Positions 8,574 to 18,400 of a stretch of 22,888 nt of DNA are shown here, piece after piece; position 1 is the first letter of the stretch, and each line of letters starts with the position of its first letter. The notes below the pieces were generated by a model. It saw nothing but the letters and a program-made list of their open reading frames with translations. It was not told where the DNA came from and ran no database searches. This DNA comes from Opitutaceae bacterium. GTDB lineage: Bacteria; Verrucomicrobiota; Verrucomicrobiia; Opitutales; Opitutaceae. Where the stretch lies: positions 1 through 22,888 of the forward strand of contig JAIRTK010000482.1 in assembly GCA_031254955.1 (NCBI GenBank), in the 5' to 3' direction. Both the position numbers and the translations under genes were made by a program.

Positions 8574-11345
8574 ATGAAAACACTCACCACTGCCACTCCT
8601 GCCGCCCCGGCCCTCCGTCTCGCCGCTGCATTATCCATCATCTATTTTTCATTATTCATGGGCGCGGCTCTGCGCGCCCAGCTCACCCCCGTGCCCGACC
8701 GGTTCACCGACTGGACGGGCGCGGTGGACAACGACTTCTTCAATCCAGGCAACTGGAGCACCGGCGTCGTCCCCGACAGCCCCACCGTCGCCGTCCGCCT
8801 GCCCGGCGACAACGCCATCACCCACAAAAACATCGTCGCCCACCACGACGGAGTGGGCGATAAAACCATCCAGTTCTACAGCATCCAGACCGGCGCCAAC
8901 AAAAGCTACACTCTCGAATTTTCCGGCAACGACGACGGCCTGCTCATCATCAACCCCATCGGACGGGGCCTCACCTTCGACGGCTTCATCGGCAGCACCC
9001 CGCAGGTGGGCCGCTCCCTCGACATCACCTATCCCGAAGCCACTGGCGACACCTCGACCCGCCTCGCCGCGTATTACAAATTCGGCAAAAACACCCTCCT
9101 CACCTTCGACGGCTCCTATGCCGGCCTCCGCGTCGCTGAAAACGGCCTCGCCTCGGGCATCTTCACCATGACGGACAACGCCCGCATGGACCTGTCCAAA
9201 GCCGGCGACATCCCCTTCGTTTACGAAGGCATTGTCAATAATGCCCCCGGCGTCGTCACCTACACGCCGGGTCGCCAGACCCAAATCTACATTGGCGGCC
9301 TCCTCGAAACCGGCCCCAACACCTCCATCTACGTCGGCGGGCGCTATGTGCACCTCAACGGCAAACTGACCACCGGCCAGGTGAGCATCATGGGCGGCCT
9401 CTTCTACCACGACCAGTCCGACCAGACCTCGGCCAACGCGACCTGCGACGTGTATGGCGACATCACCCGCATGACCGGCCAGGTCAACTTCGAAGGCGAC
9501 GGGCGCGCCCGCTTCCGCGTCAATGCCGGCGCCCAGTATCTCGTCGAGGGCGTCCACAACGGCGGCATCTCCACCCGGAACAGCGGCGCCACCATCGGCG
9601 GCAGCGGCATCATCAACGGCGCGATCGTGGTGGCCGAGGGCGGCATGCTCACCGCCGGCTATCGCGAATCCACCATCGGCAACTCCCCCGACACCCCGCT
9701 CACCATCAACGCCATCGCCACCGGCACCGCTCCCGCACTCGAACTCAACGGCAGCCTCTCCCTCGACCTCGTCACCGCGACCGTGCACGACCGCCTCCTC
9801 GTCAACCTCTCCGGCGCCATGCAAATCCGCAGCCCCGCCACCGTTGACCTCGTCGCCACCCCCAACGCCCGCTTCGCCAACCTCGTCATCAACATGGCCG
9901 ACACCTTCCCCCGCCTCGTCCCGCAACCCGTCAGCTACGAAATGATGACCGTCAACATCGACACCGTCGCGAGCGGCACCACCCCCTTCTTCGTCGGCGA
10001 CTTCAGGGATGTTGACGAAACCGGCGCCGTCACCCGCCAGAACGTCACCCTCCCCGCCAGCCTCTCGCTCAAAACCTCTTGGGACTGGCGGGACACCTAC
10101 GAATACAACCACACCTACCAGCAGGACCTGCTCAAACAGCGCGTCCTCGTCGTTACCATCGAGCAAACCCCCTTCGCCGAGGTCAAAGACGCGCGCACCG
10201 GCGAGCCGCTCCTGCGCGGCAACCGCCTCGCCGTCGCCCAAAAAGTGGACGAAGTTTACAACCAACTCGTCAACCCCGCCACCGCCGTGAACCCCGACCC
10301 GCAAACCCGTGCCGCCTACATCCCCCTCTTCGAGTCGCTCAACTACCAGCCCTCGATCATCCAATACACCGAGTTGCTCGATCAGCTCACCCCCGGCGCC
10401 TACCAGCCCTGGTTCCCCTCCGCCGTCGTCCGCGCCAACTCGCTCGTGCAAAGCCTGGAGGACCGCCTCTATCAAGACGCCGCCTTCAAGCGCAAAAAAG
10501 GCACCGTCCAAGCCTTCCTCGACGGCTACCGCCAGGAAGCCTCCCGCGGCAAGGACGACCTCGTCGCGTATTCCAACTACGGCATCATCGGCACCGTCGT
10601 CGGCGCCGACTACGCCATCCGCGAAAACCTCGTGGCCGGCGGCTTCATCGGCTATGAAAAAACCGAGTTCGACCTCGACACCGCCGGCGGCTCCTGCGAC
10701 GTGGACAGCCTCACCTTCGGCCTCAAGGCGCGCTACCTCCTCAACGAAAACCTCCAGTTCAACGCCGTCGCCTTTTACGGTACCGACGACTACCAATCCT
10801 CCCGCAGCGTCGCCATGACCCGCCTCGGCGTCTGGGCCGACGTTGACACCAGCGGCACGCGCCTCGGCGCCGCCGCCTCGGCGGCCTACACCTTCCGGCC
10901 CGCGTGGTTCGAGATCACGCCCGTCCTCGGCCTGCAATGGCTCGACTGGGAGGCCGACGCCTTCCAGGAGCGCAACGGCGGCGGCGCCAGTCTTTCTGTG
11001 TATAAACAAAGCGCGACCTCGCAACAGGGCAAGGCGGGCGTCCGCATCGCGCGCAGCTTCCCCTTGAAGCACGGCCTGCTGCGCCCGTATCTCCACTACT
11101 CGTGGCTGCACGAGTTCAAGTCCGGCACGCGCACCCTTGACTACGACCTCTTCAGCGACGTCCTCCCCGATCCGCGCCACCGCGTCGAGGTCCCCGCCAC
11201 CAACGCCAACGGCTGGCGCCTGGACTTCGGCGTGGACTGGAACCCCGCGCGCGACGTGCGCGTGAGCCTGCGCTACCAGTCCGAATACCGCGGCGCCGCC
11301 AACGAAAGCGTCGGCCTCCGCGCCGCCGTGAATTACACATTCTGA
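8574..11345 (+). CDS. Type Va autotransporter with beta-strand-repeat passenger
   Basis: The protein has 923 residues. The ATG at 8574 is chosen because it gives a good signal peptide (hydrophobic core about 16-33, predicted cleavage LRA|Q after residue 35); there is no clear ribosome binding site. The passenger (about 40-630) begins with DWTGAVDNDFFNPGNWSTG, typical of autotransporter-associated strand repeats, and continues as Gly/Asn-rich beta-helix-like sequence (GGSGIINGAIVVAEGG). Residues about 640-923 are a standard autotransporter beta-domain: alternating strands such as YGIIGTVVGADYAIRENLVAGGFIGYE, shown here as YGIIGTVVGADYAI and GGFIGYE, ending with the C-terminal strand AAVNYTF. 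The short helical stretch EDRLYQDAAFKRKKG before it fits the linker inside the pore. The role is display or release of the passenger at the cell surface; the substrate is unknown. It follows the receptor fusion by 100 bases and is closed by a terminator, so both may share a transcript. Confidence 0.9.
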   Translation: MKTLTTATPAAPALRLAAALSIIYFSLFMGAALRAQLTPVPDRFTDWTGAVDNDFFNPGNWSTGVVPDSPTVAVRLPGDNAITHKNIVAHHDGVGDKTIQFYSIQTGANKSYTLEFSGNDDGLLIINPIGRGLTFDGFIGSTPQVGRSLDITYPEATGDTSTRLAAYYKFGKNTLLTFDGSYAGLRVAENGLASGIFTMTDNARMDLSKAGDIPFVYEGIVNNAPGVVTYTPGRQTQIYIGGLLETGPNTSIYVGGRYVHLNGKLTTGQVSIMGGLFYHDQSDQTSANATCDVYGDITRMTGQVNFEGDGRARFRVNAGAQYLVEGVHNGGISTRNSGATIGGSGIINGAIVVAEGGMLTAGYRESTIGNSPDTPLTINAIATGTAPALELNGSLSLDLVTATVHDRLLVNLSGAMQIRSPATVDLVATPNARFANLVINMADTFPRLVPQPVSYEMMTVNIDTVASGTTPFFVGDFRDVDETGAVTRQNVTLPASLSLKTSWDWRDTYEYNHTYQQDLLKQRVLVVTIEQTPFAEVKDARTGEPLLRGNRLAVAQKVDEVYNQLVNPATAVNPDPQTRAAYIPLFESLNYQPSIIQYTELLDQLTPGAYQPWFPSAVVRANSLVQSLEDRLYQDAAFKRKKGTVQAFLDGYRQEASRGKDDLVAYSNYGIIGTVVGADYAIRENLVAGGFIGYEKTEFDLDTAGGSCDVDSLTFGLKARYLLNENLQFNAVAFYGTDDYQSSRSVAMTRLGVWADVDTSGTRLGAAASAAYTFRPAWFEITPVLGLQWLDWEADAFQERNGGGASLSVYKQSATSQQGKAGVRIARSFPLKHGLLRPYLHYSWLHEFKSGTRTLDYDLFSDVLPDPRHRVEVPATNANGWRLDFGVDWNPARDVRVSLRYQSEYRGAANESVGLRAAVNYTF

Positions 11346-11357
11346 CAAACACAGGAG

Positions 11358-11381
11358 CGCGGGCCTCCCGGCCCGCGTTTC
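11358..11381 (+). terminator. Intrinsic terminator after the autotransporter
   Basis: A perfect 8-bp GC stem, cgcgggcc (11358-11365) and ggcccgcg (11370-11377), with a tccc loop is followed by ttt. It starts 12 bases after the TGA at 11343-11345. This is a short U-tract but a very stable hairpin, well placed to end the surface-protein transcript. Confidence 0.8.
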
Positions 11382-11395
11382 ATCTAAACCAACCC

Positions 11396-11420
11396 CCGCG
11401 CCGTGTGTGCGGCGCGGATT
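11396..11420. terminator. Second GC-rich hairpin, possible back-up terminator
   Basis: A 7-bp stem, ccgcgcc (11396-11402) and ggcgcgg (11411-11417), encloses an 8-base loop and is followed by attt. It sits only 18 bases after the first terminator and just upstream of the palindromic element. It may act as a second terminator, or be incidental GC-rich palindromy. Confidence 0.4.
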
Positions 11421-11434
11421 TCAACAAACAACAA

Positions 11435-11659
11435 TAGACTTGTTCGGAAACCCTGGTTTCGTCGTGATTCAAAATTCAAGACGCTTAAAAAAATGGCCGA
11501 AGGCGGTAGGGAGGCCTCTCCGAGGCCTCCGTGAGAACGCTCCGATTTCCCCATGAAATTTCAAATCGCCCTCTCCGCCCGGCGGAGGCCTCGGAGAGGC
11601 CTCCCTACCTGCTCCGCGAAACATCTGTCACGGCAAACCAGGATTTCCGAACAAGTCTA
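11435..11659. mobile_element. 225-bp palindromic MITE-like element
   Basis: The ends are 25-base inverted repeats with one mismatch (11435-11459 and 11635-11659), outer sequence tagacttgttcggaaa. If the outermost TA is taken as the target duplication, the element is TA-flanked. Nested inside is a second, perfect 26-base inverted pair (11505-11530 and 11584-11609). Each copy of that pair is itself a hairpin, ggaggcctc-tcc-gaggcctcc. No transposase is encoded. The terminal TGTTCGGAAA resembles ends of IS5-like elements, so this may be a non-autonomous derivative; that link is from memory and uncertain. Together with the terminators and a weak promoter, this element accounts for the 374-base gene-free stretch 11346-11719. 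Confidence 0.75.
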
Positions 11660-11688
11660 ATAAATCAAACAGGCTTCCCTCTATTTTG

Positions 11689-11694
11689 TATAGT
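11689..11694 (+). promoter_or_regulatory. Possible -10 element for the toxin operon
   Basis: TATAGT matches the sigma-70 -10 consensus at five of six positions. It lies about 25 bases before the preferred start codon at 11720 and about 30 bases after the end of the palindromic element. No convincing -35 is visible at the right spacing; the region around 11665-11671 is only weakly similar. The position suits a promoter, and it would be the only one seen upstream of the four-gene cluster. Confidence 0.3.
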
Positions 11695-11719
11695 CCCGAA
11701 AAGATGCCCCCATAATCTC

Positions 11720-12886
11720 ATGCGCCCAAACTTTACGCGTATTTTTATATTCTGCGTGATCCAGTGCCTGTGCGCCGGCACTGAATCAATCGCCAGCCGG
11801 CAGGAAACAGCGGACAACGACTCCGCCGAAACCGCATGGCAAGGTCTGCAATCAAAGTTTCCGCGACGGCGATCCGCGCCCGCGCAGGCGATGCAGTCAG
11901 CGCCCCGTCAGCAACCGGCTGCCACGACTGAACCTGTTCCGCTTGCAAGCGCGAGCGAGCGCACTGTGCAAGAAAACCAGCCGTCAGCCCATTCGGCGCG
12001 AGCCGACTGGCGGAAACTGGCTCGGGAAAGCCGCGACTTTGTCGTCCGCCATCCCGGCAGCAAGCACATCAACGAGGTGCGCAAGCTGGAGTTGACCGCC
12101 GAGTTGGTCCCGTTGCGAGGACGGGGCCGCGTCCCGCCGGAAATACAATCCAAAATAGACGCCTATCTCGCCGACCCTTCGATACCCGCGGTCGAACGTT
12201 ATGATATAAGTGCGATGCACAAGGAGGCGCGCCTGGAACTGCGTGCCGGAATGCGCATGGAGGAAATCACGGACACGAGGCTCGAAAACGCCCGTGCGCT
12301 TGCGGCGGAGTTTCCCTTCGAACCGCGTGCGTGGACATCCTTGCTCAATGCGGCACGCAATGTTTCATTGCGGTCGGCGGCGGAGGTCGCCGCGCAAATA
12401 GTAAAGTCACCGCAGGCTCCCGATGACGTCAAACGCGGCGCGCAATTGTTGCTGGACAAACATGCCCTGCTTGGAAAAGCGCCCGCTGGAATAGACCTGT
12501 CATCTGCATCCGGCAGACCGGTGTTGCTGTATTTCTGGACGCTCCAAAAACCGCAATTCATCGGATTTTTGCGGCTCTGCGCGGAAATCGACGGCATCGC
12601 GCTCATTGGCATAAACATTGATGAGGACGAAACGGCGGCGCGGGAATTCGCAGCCATGCATTCTCCGCCCGGCAGGCAGTTCTATGAGGGAGCAGGCAGC
12701 CCGGCGGCGAAGCGGCTTCATGTGAGCCGTTTTCCTGCGATGCTGGTGCTCGACCAAAACGGTGTTTTGCTGGATTACCCCGACAATACCTATGGGGCTT
12801 TTGACGAAATGAAACAACTGGCAGGGCATCAGTCGCCAGCGTGGGACGCGGACGGCGTCAACAACGCCGCCGGGGAATCCAAATAA
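11720..12886 (+). CDS. Exported thioredoxin-fold (TlpA-like) protein lacking the CxxC motif
   Basis: The ATG at 11720 gives 388 residues and puts a hydrophobic export segment at the N-terminus (FIFCVIQCLCAG, about 9-20). The longer frame back to 11531 would start against the palindromic element and bury that segment. The middle (about 110-250) is mostly predicted helix, as in Verrucomicrobiota proteins with a helical region ahead of a TlpA domain. The C-terminal part (about 260-375) follows the thioredoxin/TlpA pattern: PVLLYFWT where the active-site strand and loop should be, IALIGINIDED, and the cis-proline segment RFPAMLVLD (Pro339). The usual WCxxC is replaced by TLQKPQF (274-280), so both redox cysteines are absent. 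It is probably a structural or chaperone-like thioredoxin fold in the envelope rather than an oxidoreductase. It is the first gene of the cluster, 14 bases before the next start. Confidence 0.75.
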   Translation: MRPNFTRIFIFCVIQCLCAGTESIASRQETADNDSAETAWQGLQSKFPRRRSAPAQAMQSAPRQQPAATTEPVPLASASERTVQENQPSAHSARADWRKLARESRDFVVRHPGSKHINEVRKLELTAELVPLRGRGRVPPEIQSKIDAYLADPSIPAVERYDISAMHKEARLELRAGMRMEEITDTRLENARALAAEFPFEPRAWTSLLNAARNVSLRSAAEVAAQIVKSPQAPDDVKRGAQLLLDKHALLGKAPAGIDLSSASGRPVLLYFWTLQKPQFIGFLRLCAEIDGIALIGINIDEDETAAREFAAMHSPPGRQFYEGAGSPAAKRLHVSRFPAMLVLDQNGVLLDYPDNTYGAFDEMKQLAGHQSPAWDADGVNNAAGESK

Positions 12887-12900
12887 ACCGGGGGCCATTC

Positions 12901-15432
12901 ATGAAATCGCGTCATATCACATCTTGGCTATTTGCCGCGCCCCATCTGGCGGCCTTTGTCCTTATTCGCAACGTGCTTGCCCCGCCCTTTTCCTTGTTCC
13001 GCCGGAAAACCGCGGACGCAAAGCGTGTCATTGCCGCCATTCTGGTTTTGGGATTGCCGCATGCACTCCCCGCCGAGGGAGGCGACTTGATTGTGAATAA
13101 CGGTGATTATGAATATCATTATTACGGCGGGGTTCTCCCGCTTGCGGTTCTGCATGCGGATATGATCGCGCATTTTTCACATCCCGATTTCATGTGGGGT
13201 TACTCCATAAATGGTGAGACATTCTCTTTTCATTTGGAGATATATGAACTGCGCAAAGCGCCCAACGGCGACTGGTGGGCGGACTGGGTTGTGCTGAACG
13301 GCATCGAGTCGGAATTTCAAAATCTGGGGACGGATCCGTTCCTGTGGGGATTGCAGCAATTCTATGCGTCGAGCGGCGCGACTGCATCAGGCACCTGGAT
13401 GAGTTGTTATTTTGGATATCCTCCTTCCGATTACCGTCCCTCGTCCATTACCCTCAGCGCCAACGGAATGGTCACCACGGCAGGAATCCGGCACATTTAT
13501 GCGCAAGGCGGCGCATCCCTGACATTCAACATGTCGGCATCCTCGCCCAATAACCATTTCTCGGGCATCTCGCTATGTGGGATGTCTGGCCAAACCGAAA
13601 GCGACTGGCTGTTGGGCAGCAACACCTGGCAGCCCATATATTCCACATCCGGCACGTCAGCTTCATTTTCCTACACGCTCGATCCCAACGTGTGTCATTA
13701 TTATTTCCTATGCCGTTCCATGGGCGATGTGATGTCGGTTCCGGCGATCATGCATGTCGGGGTTACCACCACCACTGGCACCACTCCCAACACCATTCAG
13801 GGCTGGGATGTGTCTCTCTACGAAAATCAGGCAATATGGCCTGGCGTGGACTACTCCAGCTTCGCAGAGAGCGCACGAGGTGTCGGCATGGACAACTACG
13901 ACAACATCCACCCATACCAATACATGATCAGCGATCACACCGGCTGGGTGACAGTCTCCGGCTATGGTGATTCTGAATCTGAATCATGGACGCCGCCCCA
14001 TGCCGGCGATTACCATATCTACTACATACAACTTGGCAACGATGAATGGGCAAACTCCAACATGGCCGGCCCTTATACCCTGCATGTTCTGCCGGCTGGC
14101 GTCACGGCCCAAAACATTACGGCCTCGGTCGGCTCCCTTACCCTGGACACCTTCACATCCGTGGCCAGCGTTAACATCGCCCCAGGTCTCTCCTATAGCT
14201 CCCATGTTATCATCCAAGGCTATGGCAAAGACCCCGATCTCGTCCAGATTCCCGCCGGTGTCTATCAATTTCAAATTGCTTTGGAATGCTCTGATGACGA
14301 TCCTTATAACTCCTATTGTGGCGTCCCCACAGACATAATCTCACCTGCTTGCACTCTCACGGTCACGTCCCCGTCTTCACCTCCCCCCGGACCGGTTACG
14401 TCGCTAAGCATCGCGGCATCGACGGCGAATGGTCAGATAAGTGCCGGCGCCAGCGGGAGCATGACGGTATATGCAGGTGAGACCATTTCCGTGACCAGCA
14501 CGGCAACCGCCGACGGCTGGCTCTCGGAGCATAACATATGCGGTTACTCTCCAGACTCCTCGCTCTTTACCATATCGGGTGGCGCGGCAATGCTTCCTGC
14601 TGTGGCCACCACTGTTATGTCCGGGCGCACTGTGACATGGACGTCATCCGGAGCGGGTCCGCACACGATATACGCGGAAGCGTTTACCGGAACAACTCCC
14701 GGCGGGCACCAATACGGCATTTCCGGCTGGCCGGGATACGCCGGCGGTCCGTTCGGTGGCATTGCCGATATGCGAATATCTGTAAACGTTCGCCACAACC
14801 CGACAGGATCAGTGCAAGTGCTGGACGAGCAAGGGAATCCGTTGCAACTGGAAGGATTGATTTATAAACTAACTCCCAATGCTGTATTTTATTTGAGGGT
14901 CAATGGAGTGGATGCTGATGGAGATGCAAGTCGATATTATTCGCGGGTTCAGAGGCCGGATGAGACATATTTAAGTCTTACCGACGATAACCGTGATTCT
15001 GGCGATGGGTATAACGGGAGTCGAACATTCGGCCCATTCACAGCAAACCCAATTGGCGACTGGCATGTGTGGGGGCATGTCACGGACGCTACTGCAAGAA
15101 ACTGGGACTCGATAAATCCGTGGGATGAAAATGGCCACGGCTGGTATTCATCGGCGCATTACAAGATACGGGTGTTGAGGAACTTGACAGAGATTGATTT
15201 TGACACCGGCTTGCCGTATGGTATGGCTGACAGCAATACCAACGGGATTCTCGACATTATCGAATACAACCTTGGATTGCATCCCGCTGCTGACAACGAT
15301 AGTGACCCGCGAATTCAGGAGCTTAAGGCAGGCGGCACGCGGGAGTATGAGTATGATGCCAATGGCCAACTGATTAACGCTCCGGAACGTGCGTTTACAA
15401 TTGATCCAGAAGGAAATGTTTTGAGTCAATAA
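12901..15432 (+). CDS. Exported protein of unknown function with a C-terminal YD-like motif
   Basis: The ATG at 12901 (843 residues) sits 14 bases after the previous stop, with a G-rich stretch about 7 bases upstream. The frame is open further back to a GTG at 12841, but that would overlap the preceding gene. The N-terminus has two hydrophobic stretches; the second (43-56, VIAAILVLGLPHAL, then LPA|E) is the likely export signal. A TTG at 12994 would give a neater signal peptide and is a real alternative start. The body is beta-rich, Thr/Ser/Gly-rich extracellular-type sequence with a likely Ig-like repeat region (about 400-640). Near the end, DSNTNGILDIIEYNLGLHP resembles calcium-binding thrombospondin-3/dockerin-like loops. 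The final 30 residues contain YEYDANGQLI and FTIDPEGNVLS, the style of a YD/RHS repeat, although no RHS shell precedes them. The next gene encodes a full RHS protein 18 bases on, so it is probably a partner. No known family is recognised. Confidence 0.75.
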   Translation: MKSRHITSWLFAAPHLAAFVLIRNVLAPPFSLFRRKTADAKRVIAAILVLGLPHALPAEGGDLIVNNGDYEYHYYGGVLPLAVLHADMIAHFSHPDFMWGYSINGETFSFHLEIYELRKAPNGDWWADWVVLNGIESEFQNLGTDPFLWGLQQFYASSGATASGTWMSCYFGYPPSDYRPSSITLSANGMVTTAGIRHIYAQGGASLTFNMSASSPNNHFSGISLCGMSGQTESDWLLGSNTWQPIYSTSGTSASFSYTLDPNVCHYYFLCRSMGDVMSVPAIMHVGVTTTTGTTPNTIQGWDVSLYENQAIWPGVDYSSFAESARGVGMDNYDNIHPYQYMISDHTGWVTVSGYGDSESESWTPPHAGDYHIYYIQLGNDEWANSNMAGPYTLHVLPAGVTAQNITASVGSLTLDTFTSVASVNIAPGLSYSSHVIIQGYGKDPDLVQIPAGVYQFQIALECSDDDPYNSYCGVPTDIISPACTLTVTSPSSPPPGPVTSLSIAASTANGQISAGASGSMTVYAGETISVTSTATADGWLSEHNICGYSPDSSLFTISGGAAMLPAVATTVMSGRTVTWTSSGAGPHTIYAEAFTGTTPGGHQYGISGWPGYAGGPFGGIADMRISVNVRHNPTGSVQVLDEQGNPLQLEGLIYKLTPNAVFYLRVNGVDADGDASRYYSRVQRPDETYLSLTDDNRDSGDGYNGSRTFGPFTANPIGDWHVWGHVTDATARNWDSINPWDENGHGWYSSAHYKIRVLRNLTEIDFDTGLPYGMADSNTNGILDIIEYNLGLHPAADNDSDPRIQELKAGGTREYEYDANGQLINAPERAFTIDPEGNVLSQ

Positions 15433-15450
15433 CATAAAAACTGCCATAAA

Positions 15451-18400
15451 ATGAGATTTTTAAAAACCATCACCTTCGCAGGAATCATATCATTTGTCTT
15501 TCAATCTGGACTGCATGCTCAATGGCACACTTTTGACCCGTATGGCCCGCAGCCCGCGTCTGTATTTCCCGATGAGCTGCTGGAGCAGCCGGAGGAAACC
15601 GGGAGTTCGGAAAACTCCGAGGCTGGACAGACACAGGTGACGGCGGGAGCGGCGGCGGCGCCAGACTACGCGAGTGGCGGCTATGTGACTGCGGCGGATA
15701 CTCCCACGACCGAGCTGATCAGTTTTGCGCAGGGCTTTGGAAACGCGCAAAATGCAGAAGGGCAACTGACGACAGATGCCGCAAGGCACGCCTATATGTG
15801 GGTCAAAAACAACATCAGATTCGTGCCGTATCCTGGATCAAAACGAGGAGCACACATGACATGGCTGGAAAGAGCCGGTAATGACTTTGACACATGCGCG
15901 CTTTTAAAGGCGCTTCTTACGGCCTGCGGATATCAGAATGTCTCCTACCGGTTTGCATCGGTAAGCATATCAATGATTCCGTCCGGCGGGTCGGATGCGT
16001 GCGCTTGGTTGGGTGTTGAAAACCAGACTCTCATCGTGGAGTCGTTGCAACGATCGATGTATTATTTCGAGAGCCCCTATGATGTGGGCTCGGATGGTCT
16101 CAGCATAAGAATGCCGCATGTATGGGTTGTCCTGAATGTCAACGGAACACAATACGTAATGGACCCAAGTTTCAAAAAGCAACAGTTTCACAGTCCCGTG
16201 GATCCGGGCATTGATGAAATCGAATATTCCAAAAGCGAGTTGCAGGCGGAAGCCGGAGGAAACGCCTCCACATACGCATACTTGTCCGGATCGTCAAATA
16301 TGAATGCCTTTAATAACAAATTGACTGATTACGCGGTGAAACTGGATGACTACTTGCGAAAAACGGAGCATGGGCGTGGCGGCGCGGAAGCCGCGGGCTC
16401 AATGACGATTGAGCCGGAATTTATATCGGCTCTCCCGCAAGGATTGGCGCAGGTGTTCTCCATCAATCCCGGCACCACGCAGGAGTGGGCCGGCATGCCG
16501 GCCAAATGCTCTGTCCATATGACTATTCTTGCAGAGATTGACACAAACATCGGTAAAAAAAGTGATGGAACTGTAAGTGTGTATACCTCTCAATTGACAG
16601 GTGGCAAAATCATATACACGGCCGATTCTTTCAGGAACACCGGGGCGTCGAATCTTCCATACCAGGTCACACAGGGAAGGCTCATCGTCGAGGGAATCAC
16701 AACAAACAATGGATGCGAGACCACAATAGACCCGGCAAACTGGCAGAATTTCTTGCCCGACGGAGAGGCGACCATATCCATGAAATTCCAATATCCCCAT
16801 GTGGTCGTGAATAATTCTCCTTATGAGGAATCGGCCCGTTTCAAGCCGGTTGTCCGGTTTAAGGATGCCGCATATCTGATTAGTTATGGATTTGGGGACA
16901 CGGCCGGCAGGCTTAAATGGTTTTTGTCCCGAAATGAAACTCTGACGGATGATGATGTGCAGTATGTCATCGGAATGCAGCATCTTGTCGGCGCTGAGTT
17001 GTTTTACGAAGCCCTGGGCGGCGTGACAAACAATAATATAAAGAATCAATTGCATGCCGCGATCGTGGGCGCATACTCCTCGCCGTCCATTGATATACGC
17101 TGCAATCTCACCACTATTTACAAGCGGGGGCAGGATAGTGACATGGATTTAAAGAAACTCTCGTTGATCACGGCCTACTGGATCAGCGCGATGGAACACA
17201 CGTGCATAGAACAGTCCGTGCAGCCGAAGTCCGCGGTGTCAACGGTGGGCCTGCTGATGAAGACCATTCAGAATAACCAGGGCGTGTATCTTGCCAAAAA
17301 TCTTGCCGAATTTAATAATTTCAAAGACCAGCTCACCAACTATTCAAGCGAATTAAAAGACGCCCTTGGGGGCCTTCTTGCGACATATGACAGGCTTGTT
17401 CTTCCACAGGACGGGGCGGTCTCAATCAATGATTATTCCGGTTATGGTTTCATTATGGCAAAGGCATCACCGCTAATGTATGGGTTTATGCTCAGTGAGG
17501 GAAGTGGCGGAGGCAGCGGCAGCAGTAACAATTATTCATTTCAAGACATGATAGCCTTGCACAATTTGCGAATAGACAAAGACACGCTGGCTCCCGCCGC
17601 GCAGAGTCGCTCCCTTGTGCGCGATCCGGTGGACGCTTCAACCGGGGCATTTTATAAGAAGACAACCGATCTGGTCCTTGGGGACGGCTCCGCCCCCATG
17701 GGGCTGGCACTGGCAAGGTACTACTCTTCAATGCGCTCGAAAAATGACGATGCCGGACTGGGGCGTGGATGGACGCACACTTACGATATCCGGCTGGGCT
17801 TTCGGCATCCGACGGATATGACAGTGGAACGGGCCAGCGCATCCGAAATGGCGCCTATTATGGTGGCGGCCAGGGCAATCTATGATTTATTCGATTACGA
17901 TGGAACTGCCCGCGATTGGGTCTTGCCCGCCGTGGCCGCGTGTTGGGGCGCCAGGCAGTTGCTGGACAGCCGCGCCACGGTGATCATGGGCGACAGGACA
18001 ATGGAGTTTGTAAAAAGGCCGGACGGCTCCTATGTGCCTCCCGCGGGCGTCGATGCCACGCTCGCCCCCAAAGGCTACTATTTGGAATTGTCTTTCCACA
18101 AAGGACTGAAGATTGGCTTCCCTGCCGCCGGGGGCCGGTTCTCTTATATATCCGACTCCACCCTTGCGGATGGATTTAAAATTTCAGCAAATTATAATGG
18201 GGATGGCTGCCTGGCCAGCTTGACGGATGCCCATGATCGGACGCTTGAATTCTTCTACAGTGGAAGCTCGCTGACCCATGTCAAGGATTCCACGGGGCGT
18301 TATGTATATTATGATTGGTCAAGCGAATCGGGCCGGAATGTGCTTTCGGTTACCAATCCCGAAGGCCATGCTTCAAAGATGTATTTTGATGAAAATTACC

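Noticed and set aside
8652-11348. Long open frame on the minus strand (898 codons)
   Set aside because: It mirrors the autotransporter gene and has the same low-complexity Gly/Val/Ala/Asp-rich composition; no recognisable domain or signal.
11531-11719. Upstream extension of the thioredoxin-like gene
   Set aside because: It lies largely inside the palindromic element and would make the hydrophobic export segment internal; the ATG at 11720 is a better start.
11744-11785. Lipoprotein signal in the thioredoxin-like protein
   Set aside because: Cysteines are present (VIQCLCAG), but neither has a proper lipobox with a small residue at -1 and Leu at -3, so an ordinary signal peptide or anchor is more likely.
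12841-12900. GTG start extending the RHS partner into the previous gene
   Set aside because: It overlaps the thioredoxin-like gene by 46 bases and adds an Arg/Gly-rich stretch; the ATG at 12901 begins just after the upstream stop.
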